A stretch of 64,000 nt of DNA. It comes from Myxococcales bacterium (GTDB lineage: Bacteria; Myxococcota_A; Polyangia; Polyangiales; Ga0077539). The stretch's first letter is position 1. Every line of letters begins with the position of its first letter. The notes beneath the pieces are model-generated. The model searched no databases. It saw nothing but the letters and a program-made list of their open reading frames with translations, and had not been told where the DNA came from. Below, in pieces: positions 46,445 through 55,000 of the stretch. The translations under genes were made by a program, and so were the position numbers. The stretch lies in NCBI GenBank assembly GCA_016793325.1, contig JAEUKI010000087.1:180189-244188 (forward strand), read 5' to 3'.

Positions 46445-47518
46445 ATGAGCAATCGATACGCAGCTTCTCTCGCCACGGTCGCGCTCCTCGGGGCGCTCGG
46501 CGCGTGCGCAACGATGCCCGCACCCGCCGACAGCGGGCAGGACAGCGGCCGCGGACCCGACAGCGCCGCGCCGAGCGACGGCGAGACGGGCGTCGTCGAC
46601 AGCGCGATCGGGAGCGATTCCGAGCCGATCGACGCGCAATCGATGGACGCCTCGGCGGACGACGTCACCGTCGACGACGTGACCAACGACAGCGGCAGCG
46701 CCGACAGCGGGATCGACGCGCGCTCGGACAGCGGCGTGGATGCGCGCAGCGACTCGGGCGTGGATGCGCGTTCGGATTCAGGCGTCGATGCACGCGCGGA
46801 TTCGGGCGTCGATGCAGGGCCATTTCGCAGCTCGACGCGCCACACGGCGCGCATGTTGGGCTATCGCTCGGCGCCAAACGGCTTCTACGAGTATCTCCCG
46901 CCCAACTACGACGGAACCACGCCCACGCCGCTGCTCGTGTTCTGGCACGGCGTCGGTGAGAACGGCAACGGGACGAGCGAGCTCTCGCGCGTGCTCGCCA
47001 ACGGCCCGCCGCGATTGATCAACCGCGATCAGTGGCCAGCGACGCGGCCCTTCATCGTGTTGTCCGCGCAGCACGCGGGCGGCGGTTGCCCGACGTCGAG
47101 CGAGATCCGCGCGTTCATCGCGTGGGCGCTCGCGAACTATCGCGTGGACACAGCGCGCGTCTACCTGAGCGGCCTGTCGTGCGGCGCGATCGGAAGCTGG
47201 AACTACCTCGGCGAGCACCTCGACTCGCAGGTCGTCGCTGCCGTGCTCGTCGCGGGCGACGGTCGCTCGGCGTGGTCGCGCCAGATGTGCATGCTCGGCC
47301 GCCTCGCGATCTGGGGCTTTCATGGCGACGCCGACGGAACGGTCGCGCCCGACGGAACGCGCGTCACGATGAACAACCTCATCGCGTGCCCGAGCCCTCC
47401 GCGCCGCGACGCGCGGCTCACGATGTATCCCGGCGTCGGCCACGACTCGTGGTCGCGCACGTACGACCTCAGCGCCGGTCACGACATCTACGCGTGGCTG
47501 CTCATGCAACGACGCTGA
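46445..47518 (+). CDS. Lipoprotein esterase (PHB depolymerase / feruloyl esterase-like alpha/beta hydrolase)
   Basis: 357 residues from ATG 46445. The signal MSNRYAASLATVALLGALGAC ends in a lipobox. The linker (about 22-130) is Asp/Ser-rich and contains four near-identical DARSDSGV octads. The hydrolase domain starts at YEYLPPNYDG and has the oxyanion block LLVFWHGVGENG, nucleophile Ser in YLSGLSCGAIGSW (GxSxG), acid in WGFHGDADGTV and His in YPGVGHDSW, the layout of polyhydroxybutyrate depolymerase and feruloyl esterase relatives. Expected to be outer-membrane anchored and to cleave ester bonds in polymers. Divergent from the Ser/Cys-rich peptide gene. Confidence 0.82.
   Translation: MSNRYAASLATVALLGALGACATMPAPADSGQDSGRGPDSAAPSDGETGVVDSAIGSDSEPIDAQSMDASADDVTVDDVTNDSGSADSGIDARSDSGVDARSDSGVDARSDSGVDARADSGVDAGPFRSSTRHTARMLGYRSAPNGFYEYLPPNYDGTTPTPLLVFWHGVGENGNGTSELSRVLANGPPRLINRDQWPATRPFIVLSAQHAGGGCPTSSEIRAFIAWALANYRVDTARVYLSGLSCGAIGSWNYLGEHLDSQVVAAVLVAGDGRSAWSRQMCMLGRLAIWGFHGDADGTVAPDGTRVTMNNLIACPSPPRRDARLTMYPGVGHDSWSRTYDLSAGHDIYAWLLMQRR
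46715..46822 (+). repeat. 24-bp minisatellite encoding DARSDSGV octads
   Basis: Four imperfect copies of a 24-base unit (core GGCGTGGATGCGCG) lie inside the esterase lipoprotein gene. The unit length differs from the 18-base array of the other lipoprotein, but both encode Asp/Ser/Gly linkers. Confidence 0.7.
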
Positions 47519-47534
47519 GCGCTCTTCGCGTGGC

Positions 47535-48470
47535 TCACGGACGCAGCGCGGCTCCGAGCGCGCGCAGCTGCGCGGCGAGAAACGCGCGCGAGACCTCCGC
47601 GTCGGGGCTCACCACGTCGAACGCGTGATAGCCCCCGTCGACCACCGTTCGCTCACAGGAAACCCCGCTCGCCTCGAGCCGCTGCGCGTACGCGAGGTCC
47701 TCGTCGTGAAAGAGATCCGCGGTCCCCACGCCGATCCACGCGGGCGCGAGCCCGTGAAGCGACTCGCAGCGCGACGGCGCGGCGCAGCGCTCGATCCCGT
47801 CTTCGCCGGGCGTTCGACCGAGGTACGCGCGCCACGCGTAGCGGTTGTTCTGCTGCCTCCAGAGCCGAAACGAGCGCTCGTCGATGTCCGTTCTCAGCGT
47901 CGTTCGGTCGTCGAGCATCGGGTACACGAGCAGTTGGAACACGGGCTTCGCGCCGTCTCGATCGCGCGCGAGGAGCGCGAGCGCCGCCGCGAGTCCACCG
48001 CCAGCGCTCGCCCCGCCGACCGCGATTCGATCGCCATCGATCCCGATCGCATCGGCGTTTTTGCGCATCCATTCGAGCGCCGCGTAGCAGTCCTCGAGGC
48101 CCGCGGGGTACGGGTGCTGCGGCGCCAATCGATAGCGCACCGCGACCACCGTGATCTCTAGTTTGTCCGCGAACGACGCGTTGAGCGCGGCGTCTTGCGC
48201 AGGGCTGCCGAGCACGTACCCGCCTCCGTGCATCCACAGCAGCGCGGGCGTCGCTCCGCTGACCCGTCGCGGCCTGTGCACGAAGACCTCGATCGTGTGT
48301 CCGCCGGACGGCGAGACAAAGGACATCGCGCGCCGCTCGACGGTCTTCGCGACCCGGCGCGCGGGCGCTCGAGCCGTCAGCCATTGCATCACTTTGACTG
48401 AGAAATCGCTGGACGGAATATGCGGTATCCAGCGCGCGGCGCGCGCGAGCTCGGGGTGAATCTCTGTCAT
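47535..48470 (-). CDS. HSL-family alpha/beta hydrolase (esterase/lipase)
   Basis: 311 residues from ATG 48470. Hormone-sensitive-lipase family layout: the HGGG oxyanion motif in LLWMHGGGYVLGS, YRLAPQHPYPAGLEDC, nucleophile Ser in VGGASAGGGLAAAL (GxSxG), the acid near GVGTADLFHDEDLAYA and His in DGGYHAFDVV. It is soluble, with no signal peptide. It probably hydrolyses short- to medium-chain esters; the natural substrate is unknown. It converges with the esterase lipoprotein gene, 16 bases apart. Confidence 0.88.
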   Translation of the reverse strand: MTEIHPELARAARWIPHIPSSDFSVKVMQWLTARAPARRVAKTVERRAMSFVSPSGGHTIEVFVHRPRRVSGATPALLWMHGGGYVLGSPAQDAALNASFADKLEITVVAVRYRLAPQHPYPAGLEDCYAALEWMRKNADAIGIDGDRIAVGGASAGGGLAAALALLARDRDGAKPVFQLLVYPMLDDRTTLRTDIDERSFRLWRQQNNRYAWRAYLGRTPGEDGIERCAAPSRCESLHGLAPAWIGVGTADLFHDEDLAYAQRLEASGVSCERTVVDGGYHAFDVVSPDAEVSRAFLAAQLRALGAALRP

Positions 48471-48608
48471 CGTCGGGGTCTTTCTCGTGGGTGATCGTGG
48501 ACCGCGCACATCGTCGCACGCCGAGGGATCAGTGAGAGTTGTCGCGCACGCGCCGCTCGCTCGGGCGATGGCCGCGCCGCGTCGGTGGTACTCTCTTCGG
48601 TCGAATCC

Positions 48609-51600
48609 ATGAGATCCGACAACGAAATTGGGCGCTGCGCTCGAGGGAGCGCAGCGACTTATGCGCCTTCGCAATCCTCCCACGACGCGCTGCGCTCGCG
48701 GTGCGCGTCGACCGCGTTGGCGCTGTTGGCGCTGGCGTCGGTCGCGTGCTCGACGCCCGCAGAGAACCCCGACGTCCCCGACGTGACCCGCGCGGACATC
48801 GTCTCGAACGACGTCGCGAGCGACACGATGGACGCGACGATCGACGACCGACCGGCGCCGCCCGACGCGAGCGAAGTCGACGTCGCGACGGACCAAGCGA
48901 CGACGGATTCGCAGGTCTCGTGTCCGATGGGGCTCGTGCTCTGTTCGGGCAGCTGCGTCGACCCGAACACGGACCGAAACAACTGCGGAACCTGCGGCCG
49001 AATGTGCGCGGCCGCCGAGTCGTGCAGCGCTGGATCGTGCGTCGCGCGCTGCCCGCTCGGGCAGACCCGCTGCGGCGCGGACTGCGTCGACACGAGCGTG
49101 GATCTCATGAATTGTGGTGCGTGCGGTCGCGCGTGCGCGGCGCGCGAGCGGTGCGTCATGAGCTCGTGCGTCCCGGACTGTCCCGCGGGGCAGAGCGCCT
49201 GCGGAGGCGCGTGCGTCGACACGCGAACGAGCGACGCGCACTGCGGCGCGTGCAACAACGCGTGCGCGGCGTCCGAGACGTGCGTGACGGGTATGTGTCG
49301 TCCGCGATGCCCCGCGGGGCAGTCGTTTTGCGGCGGCGCGTGCGTCGACGTTCAGACCAGCAACACCCACTGCGGAACGTGCGGCAACGCATGTCCCTCG
49401 GGTCAGAGCTGCTCGATGGGCGTCTGCTCGATCACGTGTATGCCGCCCACCATGCGCTGCGGCGGACTGTGCGTCGACACGACGACCAGCGCGGCCAACT
49501 GCGGCGCGTGCGGAACGACCTGTCCCGGCGGCGCCAACGCGACCGCGGCGTGCGCGGCGAGCCGCTGCTCGCTCGTGTGCGCGACGGGCTTCGCGAACTG
49601 CGACGGCGTCGCGACGAACGGCTGCGAGGTCGACACGCGTACGTCCATGGCTCACTGCGGCGCGTGCGGGCGTGTCTGCGCGGCGGGCGCCAATCAGACC
49701 GCGACGTGCTCGACGGGCTCGTGCGTGCTGCGCTGCACCGCGGGCTTCGGTGACTGCGACGGCAACCCCACGAACGGCTGCGAGACCAACCTCAACACGA
49801 GCGTCGCGAACTGCAGCGCGTGTGGTCGTGCGTGCGTTCCTCCCGCGGGCGGCAGCGCGTCGTGCTCGGCCGCGAGCTGCACGAGCTCGTGCGGCGTCGG
49901 TCTGTCGTTGTGCGGCGCGAGCATGAGCTCACCGGGACGCTGCGCGAATCTGCAAACCGACGCGGCCAACTGCGGCGCGTGCGGCGTCGTGTGCCCGGGC
50001 AGCCAGAGCTGCGTCGCAGGGGCGTGTCGCGCGCTCTGCGCGCCGGGTCAGACCGCGTGCGGGCCGTCGATGACGTGCGTGGATCTCCAGAGCAACGCGG
50101 CCAACTGCGGTGCGTGCGGCGTCGTGTGCCCGCCGGGCCAGAGCTGCGGAAACGGGACGTGCCTCGCGCCGTTTCGCGTGACCAGCTTCAGCGCGAGCTG
50201 CAACCTCGTGAACACCGAAGCGCTGCAAGGCGACCAGCGCGGAGGCCTCGCGGTGAGCTCTTCGTACTTGCTCGTCAACGCGGATCAGGGCGCGGCGCGG
50301 TTCGACCCCATCACCGTGGCGAACGCTCCGCAGCTCGTGCCCGAGCAGATCGACGGCGCGGTGTACGACGTGTTCTCGGGGCAGCTCTTTTTGCTCGGCG
50401 ACAGCGCAGGGCCGATGCGACTGGGCACGGGTCTTCGCACGATCGATCGGCTGTGGCGCACCAACTCGGGGACGTGGGTCACCTCGTCGCCGCTCATGCT
50501 CTCGCGCTCGATCGCGATCGACTCGAACTACGGCGCGAACGTCGGCGTGTACAGCGGCGGCGGGCGCGTCGTCGTTCACACGACGAACGTCTACGACATC
50601 AACCTCACCTCGGGTCTCGTGACCGATCGCGGCGTGATGGCGCAGCCGACGCGCACGTTCGCCGAGAACTTCAGGACCACCGGCGTCGCCGAGCAAATCG
50701 GCGGAACGCTGTACCTCACCTACGTTCAGAGCGCTGGGGCGATCTCGCGCTCGCGCGTCCCCGACGGGCTCGTCACGAACGTCGCCACCTTCGGCGGCCT
50801 CGGCCTCGGGGACGCTGCGCACCTCGCCGTGAACTCTGCTGGGACCTCGAGCCGATGGCTCGTTCGTATCGAGGGCGGCGGTCAATTCGGCAGCATCGCG
50901 GAAGCGCTGGTGAGCTGCCCAGTGACCGTCACGCAGAACACCACGACGGGTGACTTTTCGATGAGCGGCTACAGCGCCGCAGGCTGCACGGTGATCGACA
51001 CCAACGCCGAGGTCGGCGACGACCGCGGCCCGTTGGCGGTCTCGTACGGCAGCGCGTACATCGTCGGCGACAGCGGTTCGCGGCGGTACTTCAGCGCCAC
51101 GGCGCCCTCCGCCATGAACTCGTCCGCGATCGGCGGCGTGATGGATCACGTCGTGTACAACGTTCGAAACGGCGCGCTCTTCGGGCTCTACGCGGGAGAT
51201 CTTCCGCTGCAGGCCTTCAGCGGATCCGTCTCTGTGACGCGGCTCGTTCCGTTGGCCGAGTTCTCGTTGCAGCCGTCGGGGACGCCGCTCACGCTGAGCC
51301 AGCCGATCCCGATCAACACCGGCGCGAGCACGTCGAACATGGTGTTCAACGGGTGGGACCGCGTCGTCATCGGCACCGACACGCGCCTGTGGAACATCAA
51401 CCTCGCGAACGGCGAGGTCCGCGATCTTGGCCCATGGACAGCGCCGACCCACACGTACAACGAAATGTGGGCCGCGACAGGCATCGCCGAGAGCACCGGC
51501 AGCGCGACCGATCTCGTGTACGTCCAGAGCACCACGGCCATCGGTCGCATGCGCGTCGGAACGGGCGCGGTCTCGATCGCGGGTTCGTTTACCAACCTCG

Positions 51601-51731
51601 GCGACACCGCGACGATCGGCTTCTCGCCGTCGCGCAACCGCTGGTACATGCAGTTCGAGTACACCAACCAGTTCGTCGCGACGCCGTCCGCGGAGTGGGT
51701 CGCGAGCTGCGCTGGAACGTTCGCGAACTGA
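48609..51731 (+). CDS. Nine-repeat Stig1-like Cys-rich lipoprotein with duplicated C-terminal domain
   Basis: 1040 residues from ATG 48609. The signal peptide is long (hydrophobic core STALALLALASVAC, lipobox). An Asp-rich linker leads to nine Cys-rich units (about 95-530) of the form CPxGQxxCGGxCVDTxTSxxHCGACGxxCxxxxxCxxGxC, resembling stigma-specific Stig1-like repeats found in myxobacterial surface proteins. Units 5-8 have longer inserts. The C-terminal 500 residues are two related beta-rich halves: the first starts near CNLVNTEALQGDQRGGLAVS and the second near CTVIDTNAEVGDDRGPLAVS, an internal duplication. Likely surface-attached and disulfide-rich; function unknown. Confidence 0.82.
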   Translation: MRSDNEIGRCARGSAATYAPSQSSHDALRSRCASTALALLALASVACSTPAENPDVPDVTRADIVSNDVASDTMDATIDDRPAPPDASEVDVATDQATTDSQVSCPMGLVLCSGSCVDPNTDRNNCGTCGRMCAAAESCSAGSCVARCPLGQTRCGADCVDTSVDLMNCGACGRACAARERCVMSSCVPDCPAGQSACGGACVDTRTSDAHCGACNNACAASETCVTGMCRPRCPAGQSFCGGACVDVQTSNTHCGTCGNACPSGQSCSMGVCSITCMPPTMRCGGLCVDTTTSAANCGACGTTCPGGANATAACAASRCSLVCATGFANCDGVATNGCEVDTRTSMAHCGACGRVCAAGANQTATCSTGSCVLRCTAGFGDCDGNPTNGCETNLNTSVANCSACGRACVPPAGGSASCSAASCTSSCGVGLSLCGASMSSPGRCANLQTDAANCGACGVVCPGSQSCVAGACRALCAPGQTACGPSMTCVDLQSNAANCGACGVVCPPGQSCGNGTCLAPFRVTSFSASCNLVNTEALQGDQRGGLAVSSSYLLVNADQGAARFDPITVANAPQLVPEQIDGAVYDVFSGQLFLLGDSAGPMRLGTGLRTIDRLWRTNSGTWVTSSPLMLSRSIAIDSNYGANVGVYSGGGRVVVHTTNVYDINLTSGLVTDRGVMAQPTRTFAENFRTTGVAEQIGGTLYLTYVQSAGAISRSRVPDGLVTNVATFGGLGLGDAAHLAVNSAGTSSRWLVRIEGGGQFGSIAEALVSCPVTVTQNTTTGDFSMSGYSAAGCTVIDTNAEVGDDRGPLAVSYGSAYIVGDSGSRRYFSATAPSAMNSSAIGGVMDHVVYNVRNGALFGLYAGDLPLQAFSGSVSVTRLVPLAEFSLQPSGTPLTLSQPIPINTGASTSNMVFNGWDRVVIGTDTRLWNINLANGEVRDLGPWTAPTHTYNEMWAATGIAESTGSATDLVYVQSTTAIGRMRVGTGAVSIAGSFTNLGDTATIGFSPSRNRWYMQFEYTNQFVATPSAEWVASCAGTFAN

Positions 51732-51749
51732 GTCGTTCGCTCGTCGCGC

Positions 51750-52136
51750 TCAGCGCCGAGCGTCGAGCTCGGCGAGCGTGGCTCGAAGCGCGACGCGCTG
51801 CTCGGGGGTGAGGTGAGCGTCGAAGTCGCGCGCGAACTGGTGACGCAACTCCGTGAGCCGCGGCCTCGAGAGCGCGATCGCTTCGCGGTATTGCGGCCCT
51901 TGCGCGACGAGCAGCGCGCGGGCCTGGACGCGCTGCGCGCGCGTGAGCGAGAGACGCTCGTCGAGCCCTCGCAAGAAGAGCTCTGTCCGAATCGCCGCGG
52001 GATCGCTCGCGAGACGCTCTCGCACCCAGCGCTGTTGTCCGGCGCGCACGAGCGCTCCGCCCGTGACCGCGCCGAGCAAGAACAAGACGACGCCCGCGAT
52101 CGCCGACGAAATCCTCGCTTTGCTCACAGACTCCAT
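51750..52136 (-). CDS. Spy/CpxP-like periplasmic stress protein
   Basis: 128 residues from ATG 52136. One N-terminal hydrophobic segment (ISSAIAGVVLFLLGAVTGG) is followed by a helical domain with RLSLTRAQRVQARALL and LTPEQRVALRATLAEL, the repeated LTxxQ motif of the Spy/CpxP/CnrX family of periplasmic stress and metal sensors. Third gene of the ECF sigma operon; its start lies inside the end of the anti-sigma-like gene (13-base overlap). It could be the sensor that controls the anti-sigma factor, as CnrX does, or an effector chaperone. Confidence 0.72.
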   Translation of the reverse strand: MESVSKARISSAIAGVVLFLLGAVTGGALVRAGQQRWVRERLASDPAAIRTELFLRGLDERLSLTRAQRVQARALLVAQGPQYREAIALSRPRLTELRHQFARDFDAHLTPEQRVALRATLAELDARR

Positions 52137-52375
52137 AGCGCCTCCGCCGTCACGAGCGCGCTGTTGCGATGCTCGCGCCGCGCGAGCCCCACGCTCACGA
52201 ACGCGACAAGCGCCGCCGCCGCGCACAGCCACCAGAGGCTTCGCGCGCGCGCGGACACTTCGAGCGCTCGCTCGCCGCGCGCGATCGCCTCGCGCGCGAC
52301 GATGTCGGACGCAGACGGCGCGTCGGGCGCGTCGAGCGCGAGGCGAAGCGCGGCGCGGATGTCATCATCGGTCAC
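52124..52375 (-). CDS. Small membrane anti-sigma factor-like protein
   Basis: 83 residues from GTG 52375; the GTGA overlaps the stop of the sigma factor gene by four bases. The N-terminal cytoplasmic part has about 53 residues (TDDDIRAALRLALDAPDAP...). One membrane helix follows (LWWLCAAAALVAFVSVGLA) and then a short periplasmic tail. It has no zinc motif. Size, topology and position directly after an ECF sigma gene are those of a CnrY-like anti-sigma factor; binding to the sigma factor is inferred. Confidence 0.65.
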   Translation of the reverse strand: MTDDDIRAALRLALDAPDAPSASDIVAREAIARGERALEVSARARSLWWLCAAAALVAFVSVGLARREHRNSALVTAEALWSL

Positions 52376-52908
52376 GACGAAAGCCTCCTTCGCAGCGAGG
52401 CCCACGCTCGTAGCACCCGCTGTTCGATCGCGCCGTCGGTGGTCTCGAGCGCCGCGGCTGTCTCTTTGATCGTGAAGCCCTCGAGCTCTCGGAGCACGAA
52501 GGCCGCGCGTTGGTCGGGCGCGAGCTCTCGGATCGCGTCGATCGCGCGCTTGGCGTCGACGGTCCGCGCGGGATCTGCGCCGTCACCGCCCGTTGCGTCG
52601 GGGTCCTGCGAGTCGTCCACGCGTCGAACGCTTCGAACGCGCTGACGAAGCGCGTCGAGCGACGCTCGAACGACGATCCGATCGAGCCACGCCTGTAGCT
52701 GCGACGATTGCCCACGAAAGCGCCCCTCACGAAGCGCGACGAACGCGCGGGTGTACGCCTCCTGCGCGACGTCGTTGGCGTCCGCCTCGTGGGCGAGGAT
52801 CCGTCGCGCGATCCGCAGCGTGCGACCGTGCGTCGCGCGCACGATTCGCTCGAACGCGGATCGATCTCCTTGGGTCGCTCGTTGAACATCATGTTCGTCC
52901 AGCATCAC
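52372..52908 (-). CDS. ECF sigma factor
   Basis: 178 residues from ATG 52908. Sigma region 2 (about 15-85) has RIARRILAHEADANDVAQEAYTRAF and the LQAWLDRIVVRASLDALR block; region 4 (about 115-175) has LAPDQRAAFVLRELEGFT, IKETAAALETTDGAIEQRVLRAW. There is no region 1.1 or 3, as expected for the ECF class. It directs RNA polymerase to envelope-stress-type promoters and is presumably held by the downstream membrane protein. First gene of a three-gene operon, divergent to the type-B carboxylesterase gene. Confidence 0.9.
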   Translation of the reverse strand: MMLDEHDVQRATQGDRSAFERIVRATHGRTLRIARRILAHEADANDVAQEAYTRAFVALREGRFRGQSSQLQAWLDRIVVRASLDALRQRVRSVRRVDDSQDPDATGGDGADPARTVDAKRAIDAIRELAPDQRAAFVLRELEGFTIKETAAALETTDGAIEQRVLRAWASLRRRLSS

Positions 52909-53080
52909 GCGGCACGCCCGCTCGCCGCGGGCGACGGGAGGACGTGCGACCAGTAAACGACGGACCCTCGGCGCATCCTATGGGCGAATCGTCGATCCGA
53001 TGAAAATCGTGGGTCGCCCAAACTTTGCCCATAGGAAGCCGTACTTCCCCGCCGTTCTTCCGCGAACAAGAGGTGCTTCG

Positions 53081-54781
53081 ATGAACGCGAGATGGACAAT
53101 GGTTGCGATCGCTGCGCTCGGCGCGTGCAGCCCGCCGGTGAACCCGCCGAACGACGCCGCCGACAGCGCGACGATGAGCGACGCGACGAGCAACGACGGT
53201 GCGCCCGAAGACGTGACGTCGAGCGACGGCGGGAGCTGCGTCGTGGCGCCTTCGACGGACCCCGCGATCGTCGCGACCGACAAGGGACGCATCCGAGGAA
53301 CAGTGGACACGGACGTCCGAGTATTTCTCGGGATCCCGTACGCGGAGCCACCCGTGGGCGCGCGGAGATTTCGGGCTCCGGTCGAGCACGCCTGCTGGAG
53401 CGACGACCGCGACGCGACGCGCTTCGGCGCGATCTGTCCGCAGGTCGACGACGACGGCAACCCCGTGGGCAACGAAGACTGCCTCACGCTCAACGTGTAC
53501 GCGCCGACGGCGCCTCCAGCGACGCCGCTCCCGGTGCTCTTCTTCATCCACGGCGGTGGAAACAATCAAGGCTCGGCGCAAGTGCTCGCGGCGGCGACCC
53601 AAGGGCGCGGCTTCTACGACGGTCGCTCGCTCGCGCGTCGAGGCGCAGTGGTGGTCACGATCCAGTACCGGCTCGGAGCGCTGGGATTTCTCTCGCACGA
53701 AGCGCTCGACCGCGAGAGCGCGACAGAGCCGTCGGGCGCGCAAGGCATCCGTGATCAGATCCTCGCGCTCCGGTGGGTGCAGCGAAACATCCGGCAATTC
53801 GGCGGCGATCCGTCGAAGGTCATGGTGTTCGGCGAGTCCGCGGGCGGGCTCGACACGATGCTGCTCGTGACGTCACCGCGCGCGGCAGGGCTCTTCTCGA
53901 GCGCGCTCAGTCAGTCGGGCGGGCTCGTCGCGAACACACAAGCCGTCGCGCGCGCCGCGGCGCAGCGGCTCGTCATGGCCGCGTCGTGCGCCAGCGCCCC
54001 GGACGCGCTCGCGTGCCTTCGTGCAAAGACGCCCGCGGAGCTCATCATGGCGCTTCCGCCTTCGGTCACGGGGCTCACCAACAGCGACTTCGTCCCGTCG
54101 ATCGACGGCGACGTGCTGCCCGAGAACCCTAGCGAGCGCATCCGCGCGGGGAGACACAATCAAGTTCCGATCGTGTACGGAACGAACAGCGAAGAGACCT
54201 CGCGCATGGTTCCCCCGGCGGCGATGGTGCAGACCCAAGCGGACTTCGAGCGCTTCGCGCGCCCGTACCTCGCGCAGTACGCGATCTCGCCGACGCAGAT
54301 CAACGCGGCCCTCACGCTGTACGCGCCGTCGAACTTCGCTTCGCCGCACGAGGCCTTGGTGGCGCTCACCACGGACACGCGATGGACGTGCCCCGCGCGC
54401 GCCAATCTTCGCGCCGTCGTGATGGGCCAGCGCGTCCCGGCGTACCGCTACTTCTTTACGCACCGACACGACGCGCGCCTCGCGCCGATGCTCAGCGCGT
54501 TCGGCGCGTATCACGGCATCGAGCTCGGCTACGTGTTCGGAACGGTCGACGGCCTGCTCGGCTACCGCCCCACCGCCGCCGATCGCGCCGTGATCGACGC
54601 AGTGCAAACCTCGTGGATTCGCTTCGCCGCCACGGGCTCGCTCGCGACCGGGAGCCCCATGTGGCCCGCGTACGACGCGGCGACGGACCCGTACCTCGAG
54701 CTCTCGAGCACGCCCGCCGCGCGGACCAACGTCCGCGGCGACCGCTGCGACGGGCTCGCGCGCATCGTGATGGGCGGCTGA
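53081..54781 (+). CDS. Type-B carboxylesterase lipoprotein
   Basis: 566 residues from ATG 53081, with AGAGG nine bases upstream. The signal MNARWTMVAIAALGAC ends in a lipobox, followed by a short Asp/Ser-rich linker. The carboxylesterase domain begins at DKGRIRGT and has FLGIPYAEPPVG, NEDCLTLNVYAP, oxyanion loop FFIHGGGNNQG, nucleophile Ser in VMVFGESAGGLDTM, the acid Glu in YGTNSEETSRM and His in FGAYHGIELGYVFG. The family hydrolyses carboxylic esters of small or medium substrates. Outer-membrane or periplasmic lipoprotein. The dispersed repeat copy D begins at its stop codon. Confidence 0.88.
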   Translation: MNARWTMVAIAALGACSPPVNPPNDAADSATMSDATSNDGAPEDVTSSDGGSCVVAPSTDPAIVATDKGRIRGTVDTDVRVFLGIPYAEPPVGARRFRAPVEHACWSDDRDATRFGAICPQVDDDGNPVGNEDCLTLNVYAPTAPPATPLPVLFFIHGGGNNQGSAQVLAAATQGRGFYDGRSLARRGAVVVTIQYRLGALGFLSHEALDRESATEPSGAQGIRDQILALRWVQRNIRQFGGDPSKVMVFGESAGGLDTMLLVTSPRAAGLFSSALSQSGGLVANTQAVARAAAQRLVMAASCASAPDALACLRAKTPAELIMALPPSVTGLTNSDFVPSIDGDVLPENPSERIRAGRHNQVPIVYGTNSEETSRMVPPAAMVQTQADFERFARPYLAQYAISPTQINAALTLYAPSNFASPHEALVALTTDTRWTCPARANLRAVVMGQRVPAYRYFFTHRHDARLAPMLSAFGAYHGIELGYVFGTVDGLLGYRPTAADRAVIDAVQTSWIRFAATGSLATGSPMWPAYDAATDPYLELSSTPAARTNVRGDRCDGLARIVMGG

Positions 54782-54898
54782 ACCACGCCCCAATCGAACG
54801 TCGTAGCAGTGAGCCGAGCATCGGCCGTACACGAGACCGTTGACCTCGAGTCGAACCGCCACGAATCCAGCGTGAAAAGTGCGTCGATCGAATGAGCG
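54781..54898 (-). repeat. Dispersed intergenic repeat, copy D
   Basis: On the minus strand this is nearly identical to copy A (1911-2030), with about 13 differences in 119 positions by eye. It starts at the last base of the carboxylesterase stop codon and fills most of the gap to the next gene. It keeps the hairpin GCCGA-TGC-TCGGC and GAGGTCAACGGTCTCGTGT. Confidence 0.75.
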
Positions 54899-55000
54899 GC
54901 GGTTTCGACGCGAGCCTCGCTCACGCGACCGTGTCGTCCGCGAGATCTTTCGGTGCGCGGGGTCATGTTTGGTGCAACCCTCTCGGGCGAGGAGCCACGA

